DNA from: Halorussus salinus
GTDB lineage: Archaea; Halobacteriota; Halobacteria; Halobacteriales; Haladaptataceae
Direction of reading: 5' to 3'
NCBI RefSeq assembly: GCF_004765815.2
Contig: NZ_SBIS02000013.1
Location: 62,001 to 126,000, forward strand
DNA: 64,000 nt
Shown: one piece after another, positions 41,062 through 49,799 of the stretch
Position numbering within the stretch: position 1 is the first letter of the stretch
How the letters are laid out: every line of letters begins with the position of its first letter
Program-made: the position numbers and the translations under genes
The notes under the pieces: generated by a model
The model's database searches: none
Told to the model about the DNA's origin: nothing
Seen by the model: the letters and a program-made list of their open reading frames with translations, nothing else

Positions 41062-42264
41062 TTACCACCGTGACACCTTGTGCTTCGTCTTCCGGAACGC
41101 CTGCTTCGACCGGGTCTTCGCAGTCTGTGTTGCTTGTGTTACGTCTGCTTTCGCTTGGTCACGCATCCGGCCGGACTCCGACTTCCGGAGGTCGTTATAG
41201 CGGCCAGCGTGTGTTTTCGCGGATTGAGCAGACGACCCGAGTTTGTAGGCGTTCGAGTCGCCGCTCCCGAGTTGCGTCTGTCCACCCTTCGTGACCGGCC
41301 CGTGTGCGTTCTGAGCGTACCCACGGTGGACGTTGCGGGCACCGCGAACCGATTTGCCAGTTCCCTTCCTTGCGGCAGTCTTCGCTTTCGGCGCACCTCT
41401 TGCAGTCGTCTGTGTGCCTGAATGAGCGATCCGTTGGAGTGTTGGGGCACTCCAATAGACCGTCAGAATACTCGCAATGCAGGCTGCGGGGATAAGCGAA
41501 AGACCGAGAATCAACGCGAACAACGCACTCAATCCACTAGCTGGATCGGTCTGCCAGCCGAGGCGGAATAGAGCTGCTGCTGGAACTCCAGCGATGATAA
41601 GACCGGGATAGATGCTTGCGGTTCGGCGAGCAGTATTGGATATGGAGCTAAGGGGCCACACGTCTACCGCCCACAGAACACCGAGTAATGGCATTAGCGG
41701 CGTCAGAACGATTATCCCGAGCCAGCGGAGGCCGTAAACGAATGCGGCCAGGAGAAGTAATATGTTCTCGACAAAGGCGATTACTAACACAGCGATTAAA
41801 CCGCCAAGTCCAGCTTTTGTCAGCTGACCAAACCCAGAGGACATCTGCTCAATTGGAGCGAGCGTCATCCCAACCGCGTTCACGAACTGGAGTGGAATCG
41901 AGACGAGCGGGAACCAAACGAACGACCCAAGAAATACAATGCCAATCCGTCGAAGGAGTCGCTTGCGGCGATATTCACTAATCGAACCTGCACGAAGCCC
42001 AATGAAGGCAAGCGCGACGAGCAACAGCATAATCGCTAATGGGAGGATATACGGGAGGTAGAAATCTTGGTAAATCGAGTTCCAAGGATCGTTCGACGGA
42101 GCATTCACGACGATGTACCGTGAATCGGATTCAGGAGCAGGAACGCCGATTATCGGTTGCAGGAGGGCTTGGAAGAGATCCTCTGCGAGTCCAAGCAGTC
42201 CATCCCTTACGTCGGTGAGAACGTCCGTGATGGCATTCTCAATCTCGTTTTCTAGCCATCCCAT
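41062..42264 (-). CDS. VirB6/TrbL-like multi-spanning membrane protein
   Basis: A 400-residue protein. About six hydrophobic segments lie between residues 75 and 275 (for example YILPLAIMLLLVALAFIGLR and ILLLLAAFVYGLRWLGIIVL). The tail (about 290-400) is long, basic and rich in Ala, Lys and Arg, and may contact DNA in the cytoplasm. Polytopic proteins next to VirB4 are typically VirB6/TrbL channel parts. No homology search was made, so the family is inferred from context and topology. Confidence 0.72.
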   Translation of the reverse strand: MGWLENEIENAITDVLTDVRDGLLGLAEDLFQALLQPIIGVPAPESDSRYIVVNAPSNDPWNSIYQDFYLPYILPLAIMLLLVALAFIGLRAGSISEYRRKRLLRRIGIVFLGSFVWFPLVSIPLQFVNAVGMTLAPIEQMSSGFGQLTKAGLGGLIAVLVIAFVENILLLLAAFVYGLRWLGIIVLTPLMPLLGVLWAVDVWPLSSISNTARRTASIYPGLIIAGVPAAALFRLGWQTDPASGLSALFALILGLSLIPAACIASILTVYWSAPTLQRIAHSGTQTTARGAPKAKTAARKGTGKSVRGARNVHRGYAQNAHGPVTKGGQTQLGSGDSNAYKLGSSAQSAKTHAGRYNDLRKSESGRMRDQAKADVTQATQTAKTRSKQAFRKTKHKVSRW

Positions 42265-42266
42265 AT

Positions 42267-43163
42267 TCAGGTATCGCTCCCGTTCGTCGTCTGGGTTTGA
42301 TTAGTCGTCTCGCTATCGAGGATGTTGAGTTCACAAGCACCCTTCTTTCCCCCGTACTTAATTGTCTCCGAGTATGTTGGATTGGAACCCGGCTGAATGA
42401 CGGTAGTCAATTGGAGTGTTTTTGTGTCGATTGTCTCGCATTCAATGGCAGAGGCCCCGACTAGCCCCCCACTCGTTTCGTAGACTGGTGGTGTCGAGTA
42501 GACGGTAGTCGTCTCTTCGGGTGGGAGAACTATCGAATGGTCGAACGTCTGCTCATTCTCATCTGTCCGGAGGACAAACGGAGCGTTTTGCCATCGAGTC
42601 TGTTTGAGTATTGCTGGCCCGTTTCCCGTGTTCTCCAGTCGGAACGCAGCGTGTTCCTCCCAGTTGTTTGCAGACTTGTCCCAGTCCATCTCGGGGTGCT
42701 TTTTCGCCCATCGGAAGTCGGTAAGTGTTACACGAGGAGTAAGGTCGACACTCACTTCTCCAAGTATTTCATCGTCCTTGGCAGCGACAAGTCGGTGTGT
42801 TCCGGGGATATAGCTCTCAGTAGTCTCGCCAACGAGGTGGAGATACGTCTGCTTCGCATCCGGCGATACTCTTGACTCCGCAAAGAGGCCACCATTTGGT
42901 CCAAAGAGGCGTACCCAGTCAGCAGGTGTATCGCTATCAAGCGCAGTTACGAGTTTTCCCCCATCGACTTCGACATCTGCGAATACAGCAGACTGTGATG
43001 CAGGTGACTCGGTCGTTGGGTTGGAGCTATTGTTCGATGTGTCGTCTGGAGAGGGTTGATTGGTACATCCAGCAAGTACAACGAGGGCACCACTAACCCC
43101 GCTAAGGAGTGTTCGACGGTCAATTCGTCTTTCGTGTTTCGGTGTATTCGTGTCGTTAGTCAT
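42267..43163 (-). CDS. Tat-type lipoprotein of the transfer module
   Basis: A 298-residue protein. The N-terminus has twin arginines R16-R17, a hydrophobic stretch and the lipobox LAGC (30-33), followed by a Ser/Asn-rich linker, so it is exported by Tat and lipid-anchored outside the cell. Two beta-rich domains follow (SAVFADVEVDGGKLVTALDS; HSIVLPPEETTTVYSTPPVY). It lies between secreted and membrane genes of the transfer operon, with a 4-nt overlap to the previous gene. Confidence 0.82.
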   Translation of the reverse strand: MTNDTNTPKHERRIDRRTLLSGVSGALVVLAGCTNQPSPDDTSNNSSNPTTESPASQSAVFADVEVDGGKLVTALDSDTPADWVRLFGPNGGLFAESRVSPDAKQTYLHLVGETTESYIPGTHRLVAAKDDEILGEVSVDLTPRVTLTDFRWAKKHPEMDWDKSANNWEEHAAFRLENTGNGPAILKQTRWQNAPFVLRTDENEQTFDHSIVLPPEETTTVYSTPPVYETSGGLVGASAIECETIDTKTLQLTTVIQPGSNPTYSETIKYGGKKGACELNILDSETTNQTQTTNGSDT

Positions 43164-44917
43164 GTTCTGTTTGAGAGTCCGAGCAATGCGCCGCCAGATA
43201 TGTAGTCGAAGCCGAAGAGCAGGACAGCAACAGGGAGGAACCAGAGTATCGTCACGACGACGAGTTGGATGAGCGACTGAGCGTCCGGAAAGTCGGCAGG
43301 AAGCGTCGTAACATCAGTCGATTTCGTATACGGTTTCTCGGCCTGCCACCACGCTGTTGGGGTATACTCCCCGCGAACGACGGACTCCGGGTTCGAGAGG
43401 GTCACAACCCCGATTCCACTACTATTCAGGGCGGTCGTCTGATTCCTGATGTGGACACGGCCAGTCGTAACGGCATCTCCGGTCGAGTTCTCCGTCACTC
43501 TTGCCTGGACGACTGCGTGGGTAGCATTGGCTTCGATGACGGTCACGGTGAGATTCGTCTCGCGAACGGTCTGTTGCTCGGTGAGCGAGACTGTTCGTGA
43601 TTGGCCTCGAACGATACCGTGGACTGTGACCTCGCGGAAGTCGCGCGCGTCCAAGGTTGTGGAACTCAGCGCGACCGAATCCGCATTCACGTACGGGTCG
43701 GCCGATTCAAGATCAATGTTCCGTGGGAGCGACGGCCCTGTCTGTTCTGTGCCCCACGCTTCTTCGATGACGAGTGGGCGTTTCCCATCGTCGTTGGGGT
43801 CAGTTGGAACGGACGGTGTCTGCTGACTCGGGAATGCGTGAACCTGGACTGGGCGTACCGACGATTCAGCACGTGACGTGTTGGTTGCAGTTCGCGTGAC
43901 CATCGTCTGCCATCCGGCGCGTCCGGTCGTGTAGAACCACCAGTTGCTCCGTGCTCGAACATCGTCGCTGACCGTGATTCTCGACCACTCAGTACTCGGA
44001 TGGACGACCGCACCGGTTCGGTTCTCGTTAGTTTCAAACTGGACACGATTGCCCGTAGCTTGAGTGAGTTGTGTGACAGAGACGTTCTGAAAGGTCGACA
44101 CCGTTTTCGACGCTTCGACGGATTCGACATCGCGGGTCCACCCGCCATCACAACCGGTACCCGTCTGGTTCCAACTCGGACAATCGAGCGTAACGTGACG
44201 GAGTTGTACCGAAATAGTAGCCGTGACAGTCAGTTGCTGCGAGCCTGAGAGGTCGGTGTACTGGAGTGTCGCTTGGTGGCCGCGACCAGTATCGAGCGAT
44301 TGTCCGTCTGCTGTGAGCCTGATGGACTCGATCTTGGTTTGGTCGATTGACCAGCGGTCACGCTCCGACCCAGTTCGATCATCCTGTGGAACGGCGACTC
44401 GGTAATCGCTAACTGCGCGAACTGTGCCGTCCGGCGAAACATACCGTGTCGTCTCATTCCCTCGGTGAAGGATTGTCGACGGTTGGATAGCGAAGATGCT
44501 GACGTATGCATCTTTGATGTACACGCCATCCATGAGGGATGCTCCCTCCGGATGGACTGACGAACGCTGATTGCCGGGTGTGTAATCGTCGAAGTCACCG
44601 CGGTTCCAGTTATCGACTGCCTGCGGTGGGCGAGTGAATGGTATGTCTGTCGACTGGGCAAGCCGTCGAGTGAACTCGCTCCGAGAACCGACGTTCGCAT
44701 CCCCGAAATCGTCGGCGGAGAGATTCCCGTTGTCGGTGTCTTCCGACCAGAGACGCTGGAACGTGCTGTTGTTCACACCGTAGTCAGGCCCGTCGTCAGG
44801 GATTGCCGAGTCGGAGTTAGCTGGTGTCGCGGCCTGCACGGTTCCTGCGATACTGATGGTGCTACTGCTCACGAGAAGCAGGGCAAGCACGGCGGGTATC
44901 GCATGGCGGACAGACAT
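43160..44917 (-). CDS. secreted, C-terminally anchored surface protein of the transfer module
   Basis: About 585 residues from ATG 44917. The start gives a signal peptide (MSVRHAIPAVLALLLVSSST, cleavage near VQAA). The body is beta-rich with many Asn-X-Ser/Thr sites, as expected for a glycosylated surface protein. A membrane segment (LIQLVVVTILWFLPVAVLLF) and the short tail SGGALLGLSNRT end it. It may form the external part of the conjugation apparatus or mediate cell contact. Confidence 0.8.
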   Translation of the reverse strand: MSVRHAIPAVLALLLVSSSTISIAGTVQAATPANSDSAIPDDGPDYGVNNSTFQRLWSEDTDNGNLSADDFGDANVGSRSEFTRRLAQSTDIPFTRPPQAVDNWNRGDFDDYTPGNQRSSVHPEGASLMDGVYIKDAYVSIFAIQPSTILHRGNETTRYVSPDGTVRAVSDYRVAVPQDDRTGSERDRWSIDQTKIESIRLTADGQSLDTGRGHQATLQYTDLSGSQQLTVTATISVQLRHVTLDCPSWNQTGTGCDGGWTRDVESVEASKTVSTFQNVSVTQLTQATGNRVQFETNENRTGAVVHPSTEWSRITVSDDVRARSNWWFYTTGRAGWQTMVTRTATNTSRAESSVRPVQVHAFPSQQTPSVPTDPNDDGKRPLVIEEAWGTEQTGPSLPRNIDLESADPYVNADSVALSSTTLDARDFREVTVHGIVRGQSRTVSLTEQQTVRETNLTVTVIEANATHAVVQARVTENSTGDAVTTGRVHIRNQTTALNSSGIGVVTLSNPESVVRGEYTPTAWWQAEKPYTKSTDVTTLPADFPDAQSLIQLVVVTILWFLPVAVLLFGFDYISGGALLGLSNRT

Positions 44918-44960
44918 TCGTTCGAGGACTGCCAAGGGATTCAGTATCGGTTCACGTGGG

Positions 44961-45440
44961 TTAGAATGGCTTGACGCAGTCTGAGAAGCCAAAGCCCATC
45001 TGACTACCAATCTTGTCGATGAGTTCGGGTGAGACGAGGGCAAGCACGACGATGCCGAAGCCGATGCCAGACATGACGAGTTTCTCTTTCGCCTCGTTCT
45101 GTTTCTCGGGATTGCCCCCCGCACGCATATACGAGAGGCCAGCCTTCCCAGTATAGTAGCCCGTTGCGGGAAGTCCAAGCCCGGCGACCGCGCTGAACAC
45201 GAGATCAATACCTGTTGCGACGCCAGTATTACAGTACACGTCACCAACTTGGCTCTGTGCAGCGGCGGGGCCGACAGCAGCGATAAAGAACGCAAGCCCC
45301 ATTGCAAGGGTCGTCACTCGCGGAGAGCTGCGGGTTATAATTGCTGTGAAGTGGTGTCTCCGTTGGGACGCAGAGTGGGAGTCGTCACGTGAACACTCGG
45401 CCGATACCTCAATTGTCGGGTCTGACGGTTGTTCATTCAT
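44961..45440 (-). CDS. VirB2-like small membrane protein (pilin candidate)
   Basis: A 159-residue protein. After a polar N-terminus there is a signal-like segment (TLAMGLAFFIAAVGPAAAQS), then LVFSAVAGLGLPATGYYTGK and MSGIGFGIVVLALVSPELID, two hydrophobic helices joined by a short charged loop. This layout is typical of VirB2/TrbC-type pilins. It is the first gene of the transfer operon. The unusually long cytoplasmic N-terminus is odd; a later start would remove it. Confidence 0.7.
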   Translation of the reverse strand: MNEQPSDPTIEVSAECSRDDSHSASQRRHHFTAIITRSSPRVTTLAMGLAFFIAAVGPAAAQSQVGDVYCNTGVATGIDLVFSAVAGLGLPATGYYTGKAGLSYMRAGGNPEKQNEAKEKLVMSGIGFGIVVLALVSPELIDKIGSQMGFGFSDCVKPF

Positions 45441-46134
45441 AGGGTTGGCTTCTCACCTGAACGCGGTCGTGTTGGTCGTCCAACTGCGGACCAATACCTA
45501 GATCGGCAGAGTTGTGACTACGAGATCAGCGGTATGGCGTATTGTTCCGCGGTCGAGTGACCGCGATTCGGCGGTAGTTCGTGGTGCTGGTCAGGGTACT
45601 ATATACCTTCTGTTCGGTCAATAATAGTCAGTATTATTCTAGAAGTTCCGGAGATAATGCTGTAGAGGAACGCATCCGACCATAGAGGATACATCACCAA
45701 TGACAAGATATCTGGTTAATGATTTTCGACAATACAGTAGTACTGGCCGACATACGTAGGCCTTCTCTCAAAACAGCAGCAAACAAGATTCTGACCTGCA
45801 AGTTCCGGCGAGTAGCCAGTACCTACGTCAAAACCGTCACCCTCATCGTTTGAGTGCATTGAGGACGCGACAACACGCAGACGGCGTACTCCGAGCGCGG
45901 ACAATAGGGTCATATATCCACCAACAGGGTCCTCAAGTTGTGCAAGGCGAACTTCGCCCTGATAACGAGCGAGACGTTCGTCAGCGCAGCCGACACGAGC
46001 CGCCGCATCTGCGAGAATCCGTCGGACAAGTTCCAATCGTAAATCGCCTTGAGTGCCGTCCGAATCGATTCGATAGCTGCGAGCGCACCGTCCAAATGTC
46101 CGCCACATTGGAACCATCCACAACCACAGCCACT
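45441..46134. other. gene-poor stretch with the transfer-operon promoter
   Basis: On the minus strand a TATA box GGTATATAGT (45598-45607) lies about 160 nt before the pilin-like gene, with a perfect 7-bp hairpin CGCGGTC/GACCGCG (45548-45565) just after the predicted transcript start. From 45716 to 46130 minus-strand frames give pieces such as AIESIRTALKAIYDWNLSDG and LVSAALTNVSLVIRAKFALH that look protein-like but lack a supported whole gene. They may be a decayed gene next to the TnpB element. Confidence 0.5.
45598..45607 (-). promoter_or_regulatory. TATA box of the transfer operon
   Basis: GGTATATAGT on the minus strand; the transcript would begin near 45573, leaving a leader of about 130 nt to the first start codon. 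Confidence 0.5.
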
Positions 46135-46149
46135 TACACGTGGTAAATC

Positions 46150-46172
46150 GCCTCGGGGTCAAGCCCCGAGGC
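46150..46172 (-). ncRNA. right-end hairpin, probable omega-RNA 3' part
   Basis: A perfect 9-bp stem GCCTCGGGG/CCCCGAGGC with loop TCAAG, 20 nt behind the tnpB stop. The same hairpin type stands alone at 11891-11913. Confidence 0.6.
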
Positions 46173-46191
46173 TTTCGCGTGGACTCCCGTT

Positions 46192-47409
46192 CTATGCCTC
46201 AGCCGAGGCAGGGGGTACGTACTCCCCACTCACGTTCAACGTCCCGCGATTCAAGCGCACATCTACGGGTGCGCCTCCATCGTCTGCGTTTTGCCGACGA
46301 CGGAGATACTGCAAACCGATGTTCTTCGAGGCGTTGTAATCGGCGTGGTTCTCATACCCGCATTGCTGACACTCGAACGACTCTCTGTCACGGTTATCGT
46401 CGTGGGTAAACCCACACGTCGAACAACGCTTGGACGTATTTCGAGGGTCTACTTGGGCGACTTCGACGCCGTGTTCTTTGGCCTTGTAATCGACGTACTG
46501 GTAGAGGCGTCGGAACGCCCAGACGTGTTGCCACGTCGCTTCGGGAATATTCTCCCGAATGTGGGTCAACTCCTCGAACACGATGTGCGAACAGTCGTTC
46601 GAGACAGCTTCCTCGATAAGTTCGTTCGCCGCCGTGTGCAAGTGTATCTCGAACCGCCCGTACTCCTTCTGTCCGACTGATTCGATGTTCTCGTGGGCGT
46701 GGCGAGAGCCACACTGCTGGAGCGAGGCCCGACGTTTTTCGTACTCTCGTCTCCAGTGGTTGAACTCGTCTGCCGACCAGAATCGCCCCGTCGAAGCGAC
46801 CGCGAGGTTGTTGACGCCCAAATCCACACCAAGGACTGTTCTGTGCTTGGACTCGGATTCGGACGTTTCCTCGTCTGCTTCGACGTTCCGCATCGAGGCG
46901 TGGAGATACCAGTCACCATCACGATACTGCAAGTGAGCCATCCGAAACTCGAAATCCTCGTCGGAGACGTATTTGGTCGGCGGAGTCTCCGAATCGTCGG
47001 GGAGGATGTAATCGCACTCGACGCGCCCGTCTACGGTGGAAAGGGAAACGTGGTCGCGGTGGAACGTCGCACTCCGCTTGTCGTACACCGCGCTATCGGC
47101 AGAAAAGTGCGGTTGCGATGTGTTCTCGTCACGTTTGAGGCGTTCAACTCCGCTTTTGACGGCTTCGACCGCTCTGCGAATCCCTTTCTGGACGAGGTTC
47201 GCGGTAAGGTCGGTTTCGTTGCGGAGTCGGTCGTAGAGGGCGCGTTCGGCTTTGGCTTTCGAGGTGACGTGGTATCCGTCGTCGCCGTGCCAGCACCATT
47301 CGCTCGCGGTGTTGGCGCAGTGTTTGAACTGCTCGACAGTCTCTCGAAGGGAGTCGTCGGCTCCGTCGGGAGTGTCGAGTTTGATGACGGCGGTACGACG
47401 GTATTCCAC
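46192..47409 (-). CDS. tnpB: TnpB RNA-guided endonuclease, second element
   Basis: About 405 residues from GTG 47409 (MEYRRTAVIKLDTPDGADDS). The RuvC residues D196 (VLGVDLGVNNLA), E279/E280 (IVFEELTHIR) and D357 (NHADYNASKN) and the zinc finger CSTCGF...CQQCGY (about 329-351) are all intact. It differs strongly from the TnpB at 25290 and has no DUF2080 partner, so it belongs to another lineage. An upstream ATG would lengthen it, but the added sequence looks non-coding. Confidence 0.94.
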   Translation of the reverse strand: MEYRRTAVIKLDTPDGADDSLRETVEQFKHCANTASEWCWHGDDGYHVTSKAKAERALYDRLRNETDLTANLVQKGIRRAVEAVKSGVERLKRDENTSQPHFSADSAVYDKRSATFHRDHVSLSTVDGRVECDYILPDDSETPPTKYVSDEDFEFRMAHLQYRDGDWYLHASMRNVEADEETSESESKHRTVLGVDLGVNNLAVASTGRFWSADEFNHWRREYEKRRASLQQCGSRHAHENIESVGQKEYGRFEIHLHTAANELIEEAVSNDCSHIVFEELTHIRENIPEATWQHVWAFRRLYQYVDYKAKEHGVEVAQVDPRNTSKRCSTCGFTHDDNRDRESFECQQCGYENHADYNASKNIGLQYLRRRQNADDGGAPVDVRLNRGTLNVSGEYVPPASAEA

Positions 47410-47725
47410 TGTGTTTTCACATATACGGACTATGTTACTTGTACGTTTGGGAGCCGGTCTGCATCGTAGCGTAATTTGTGTCATCGGTTGTCGGCTTCCT
47501 CCCCGACCTCAAGGGTCGGGGCATCCGCCTTGTACCGCCTGTGAAAATACTCCTCGAAAACTACCCCGAACTGTTAGCAGACCTTCAAAAAGCAGCCTGT
47601 GACGATGACACAGAAATAAGTGAAAGCTAAACTACACTTCTTACCCTCTCTAAAATAGGATTTCCAGCAGCGGGTAGTTTTTAACTGAGTAACATTAATA
47701 AGGACAGAGTTGTGCGGTTTACTTG
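47410..47725. other. left end of the TnpB element and promoter zone of the glycan cluster
   Basis: It contains the left-end hairpin at 47501-47521 and, from about 47560, an AT-rich stretch leading to the regulator gene at 47726. No further gene was found. Confidence 0.6.
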
Positions 47726-48055
47726 ATGTTTGAACGGGTAGAAAACGAGGTGGCAATTATAGAACGCAACCTTGGCGTCTTAGAGGCGGTCATCGAATAC
47801 AAGCCAGTTGGACTTACTACGTTAGACAACCGTCTTTCCTATCCAAAACATAAAATCCGCTATTCACTTCGAATCCTCGAATCGAAGAACCTCGTAGAAT
47901 CGACTTCATCAGGCGTCACCACGACCGACTATGTCCCAGAGTTTCAAGCTGAGATGAACTGCGGAATAGAAGACATCAGTCAGACACTGGAACGTCTTCA
48001 ATTGGTTTGTCAACCGGACTTTGAGTCTGTCTCGGAATCTGCGACCGCCGACTAA
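47726..48055 (+). CDS. winged-helix regulator at the head of the glycan cluster
   Basis: About 109 residues from ATG 47726 (a TTG lies one codon before). GLTTLDNRLSYPKHKIRYSLRILESKNLVESTSSGVTTTDYV reads as helix-turn-helix plus wing. It is acidic and soluble. It stands directly upstream of the epimerase gene (63 nt) and may control the surface glycan genes. Confidence 0.72.
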   Translation: MFERVENEVAIIERNLGVLEAVIEYKPVGLTTLDNRLSYPKHKIRYSLRILESKNLVESTSSGVTTTDYVPEFQAEMNCGIEDISQTLERLQLVCQPDFESVSESATAD

Positions 48056-48118
48056 CTACTTCGTCTCTTTAATCGTATTATCGTATCTTTTATTACTGTC
48101 TTCTTGGGCTGTTTCAGT

Positions 48119-49039
48119 ATGGTAGAGAACAAGCGAGTGCTTGTGACTGGCGGTGCTGGGTTTATCGGATCGAACCTCGCAAACTCCTTAGCCGAATCAA
48201 ACGACGTCATTGCTCTCGACAATGGGTATCTCGGCACCCCAGAAAATCTTAAGGATGATGTTGAGTTCCACGATCGGAGTGTCGTCGAAGACGATCTCCC
48301 CACGGATGTGGACGTTGTGTTCCATCTTGCAGCGCTCTCTTCATATGCGATGCACGAGGAGAACCCGACGAAGGGTGCTCGGGTGAACATTGAGGGATTC
48401 GTGAATGTTGTCGAACAAGCCCGTCAGGATGGCTGTGACACGGTTGTATATGCGTCGACTTCCTCGATTTATGGGAATCGCACGGAGCCCTCGCCTGTGG
48501 ACATGGACGTAGAAGTTCAGACAGGATATGAGGCGTCAAAGCTTGCGCGTGAACAGTATGGTGAGTACTTCGCCAATCACTATGATATGAATATGGCTGG
48601 GATGCGATTCTTCTCGGTATACCAGGGCTACGGTGGGGCAGAAGCCCACAAGGGCGAGTATGCAAATATCATCGCACAGTTCGCCGACGACCTCGCCAAC
48701 GGTGAGGCGCCGGTCATCTACGGCGATGGCACCCAGACACGAGATTTCACCCACGTCGATGATATTGTGCGCGGTCTAGAGGCGGCAGCGAATCACCAGC
48801 TCACGGGCATCTATAATCTCGGGACGGGCGAGAGCTACAACTTCAATACCGTGGTCGAGATGTTGAATGCCGAACTCAGAACCGATATTGAGCCCGAATA
48901 CGTCGAGAATCCGATTCCCGAGGATGTGTATGTTCACGACACAATGGCTGACGTGACGAAGATGCGCGAGGCGACAGGGTGGAAGCCCCAGATCAGCTTT
49001 GAGGAGGGAATCGAACGCGTGTGTGCTACGTATCGTTAG
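48119..49039 (+). CDS. NAD-dependent sugar epimerase/dehydratase
   Basis: A 306-residue extended-SDR protein. VTGGAGFIGSNLAN (about 9-22) binds NAD(P), ASTSSIYGN carries the catalytic serine, and Y-E-A-S-K in TGYEASKLAREQYG gives the YxxxK pair. The length and the HVDDIVRGLEAA and YNLGTGESYNFNTVVEML blocks fit UDP-sugar 4-epimerases or dehydratases. It probably makes an activated sugar for the glycan cluster; the exact substrate cannot be read from the sequence. The start ATG 48119 is preceded by an AT-rich promoter-like stretch. Confidence 0.92.
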   Translation: MVENKRVLVTGGAGFIGSNLANSLAESNDVIALDNGYLGTPENLKDDVEFHDRSVVEDDLPTDVDVVFHLAALSSYAMHEENPTKGARVNIEGFVNVVEQARQDGCDTVVYASTSSIYGNRTEPSPVDMDVEVQTGYEASKLAREQYGEYFANHYDMNMAGMRFFSVYQGYGGAEAHKGEYANIIAQFADDLANGEAPVIYGDGTQTRDFTHVDDIVRGLEAAANHQLTGIYNLGTGESYNFNTVVEMLNAELRTDIEPEYVENPIPEDVYVHDTMADVTKMREATGWKPQISFEEGIERVCATYR

Positions 49040-49143
49040 CCCCGTCTTTCGGCGGTTATGTGAGCATCCCTTTCAGCAATTGTGATTTCTGTACTTGTCA
49101 CGTACTGCCCGCTGTGAACAGATGGTGGCACACCATCAGTACA

Positions 49144-49266
49144 TTAGTACAGACGCGTTGACTCTGAGTCTGTCGTGGGATAGGCACACCCGGCATTCGC
49201 GCACCGTATTTTTGTCGGGTACTCCTCAAGGGCACATCCGCACCACGGACATTGTTTGGTATTCAC
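49144..49266 (-). CDS. possible 40-residue zinc-ribbon protein
   Basis: On the minus strand from GTG 49266: MNTKQCPWCGCALEEYPTKI, then RCANAGCAYPTTDSESTRLY and stop. CPWCG and CANAGC give a compact zinc ribbon. The sequence is acidic enough for a haloarchaeal protein, but the GTG start is uncertain and the gene could be longer or decayed. The rest of 49040-49611 shows no gene. Confidence 0.45.
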   Translation of the reverse strand: MNTKQCPWCGCALEEYPTKIRCANAGCAYPTTDSESTRLY

Positions 49267-49611
49267 ATGGCCTATCTCGCAACTCTGGTACTTAGTGATT
49301 TGGTAGTGTATCGGTTGCGGTTATTTGAGATTCATGTCGTTGTGAGCATCTACTATGGTTATCGGCTTTGTCCATTTGTCTTCTTGGTGGTACACAGGGC
49401 TATTCTAGTAGCCCTTTCTACGAATTCTGTCGTGGGCTTTTGTGTTGTTTCTGCTGGAGGTTACTCAGACCTCTTTTTGTCCTTCGTTATTCATAAGGAG
49501 CTCCCGGACGACAGAAGTTATGGCCAAAACGTTTATTTACGCGCTAAAATTCTAATCAAAAACGTGTTATTATAGTAAGAGTTTTTAGGGACTGGTTAAG
49601 TTGACTTAACA

Positions 49612-49779
49612 ATGGCACGCTATCCACGAACAGTACGCGATGCTGCAGTCAAATGCATCTCCTGTAATGCACCAGTCACACAAACAGTTGATGATCGATA
49701 CGTCTGTGTAAAATGTGGTAAGTCTCCTCTCAAACAAAGCAGTAAAGCAGCTCCGACGGCCACCGCGAGTGACGACTAA
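49612..49779 (+). CDS. 55-residue zinc-ribbon protein
   Basis: Reads MARYPRTVRDAAVKCISCNA, then PVTQTVDDRYVCVKCGKSPL and a short Ser/Ala-rich tail. C15/C18 and C32/C35 form a zinc ribbon. The start ATG follows an AT-rich stretch and the stop lies 20 nt before the GT2 gene, so both are probably cotranscribed. Its role is unknown; small ribbons of this kind may bind nucleic acid or assist a partner enzyme. Confidence 0.7.
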   Translation: MARYPRTVRDAAVKCISCNAPVTQTVDDRYVCVKCGKSPLKQSSKAAPTATASDD

Positions 49780-49799
49780 CCTAAGAGAAACTAGCACAC

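Larger units (their letters stand above)
46135..47545 (-). mobile_element. second IS1341-type (TnpB-only) element
   Basis: tnpB flanked by a left-end hairpin (CCCCGACC/GGTCGGGG, 47501-47521) and a right-end hairpin (GCCTCGGGG/CCCCGAGGC, 46150-46172). The exact termini are not resolved. The element lies at the junction between the transfer region and the glycan cluster. Confidence 0.75.

Noticed and set aside
41070-41981. Plus-strand frames opposite the VirB6-like gene
   Set aside because: They are shadows of the basic tail and membrane segments of the minus-strand gene.
44918-45307. Long N-terminal extension of the secreted protein at 43160-44917
   Set aside because: The added sequence is antisense-like and overlaps the pilin-like gene; ATG 44917 gives a perfect signal peptide.
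45716-46162. 148-residue minus-strand frame before the second TnpB element
   Set aside because: The composition is poor for a haloarchaeal protein and protein-like pieces appear in another frame; treated as a decayed region, not a gene.
49095-49575. Plus-strand frames between the epimerase and GT2 genes
   Set aside because: No acidic composition, no promoter, and the region opposite reads as a zinc ribbon.
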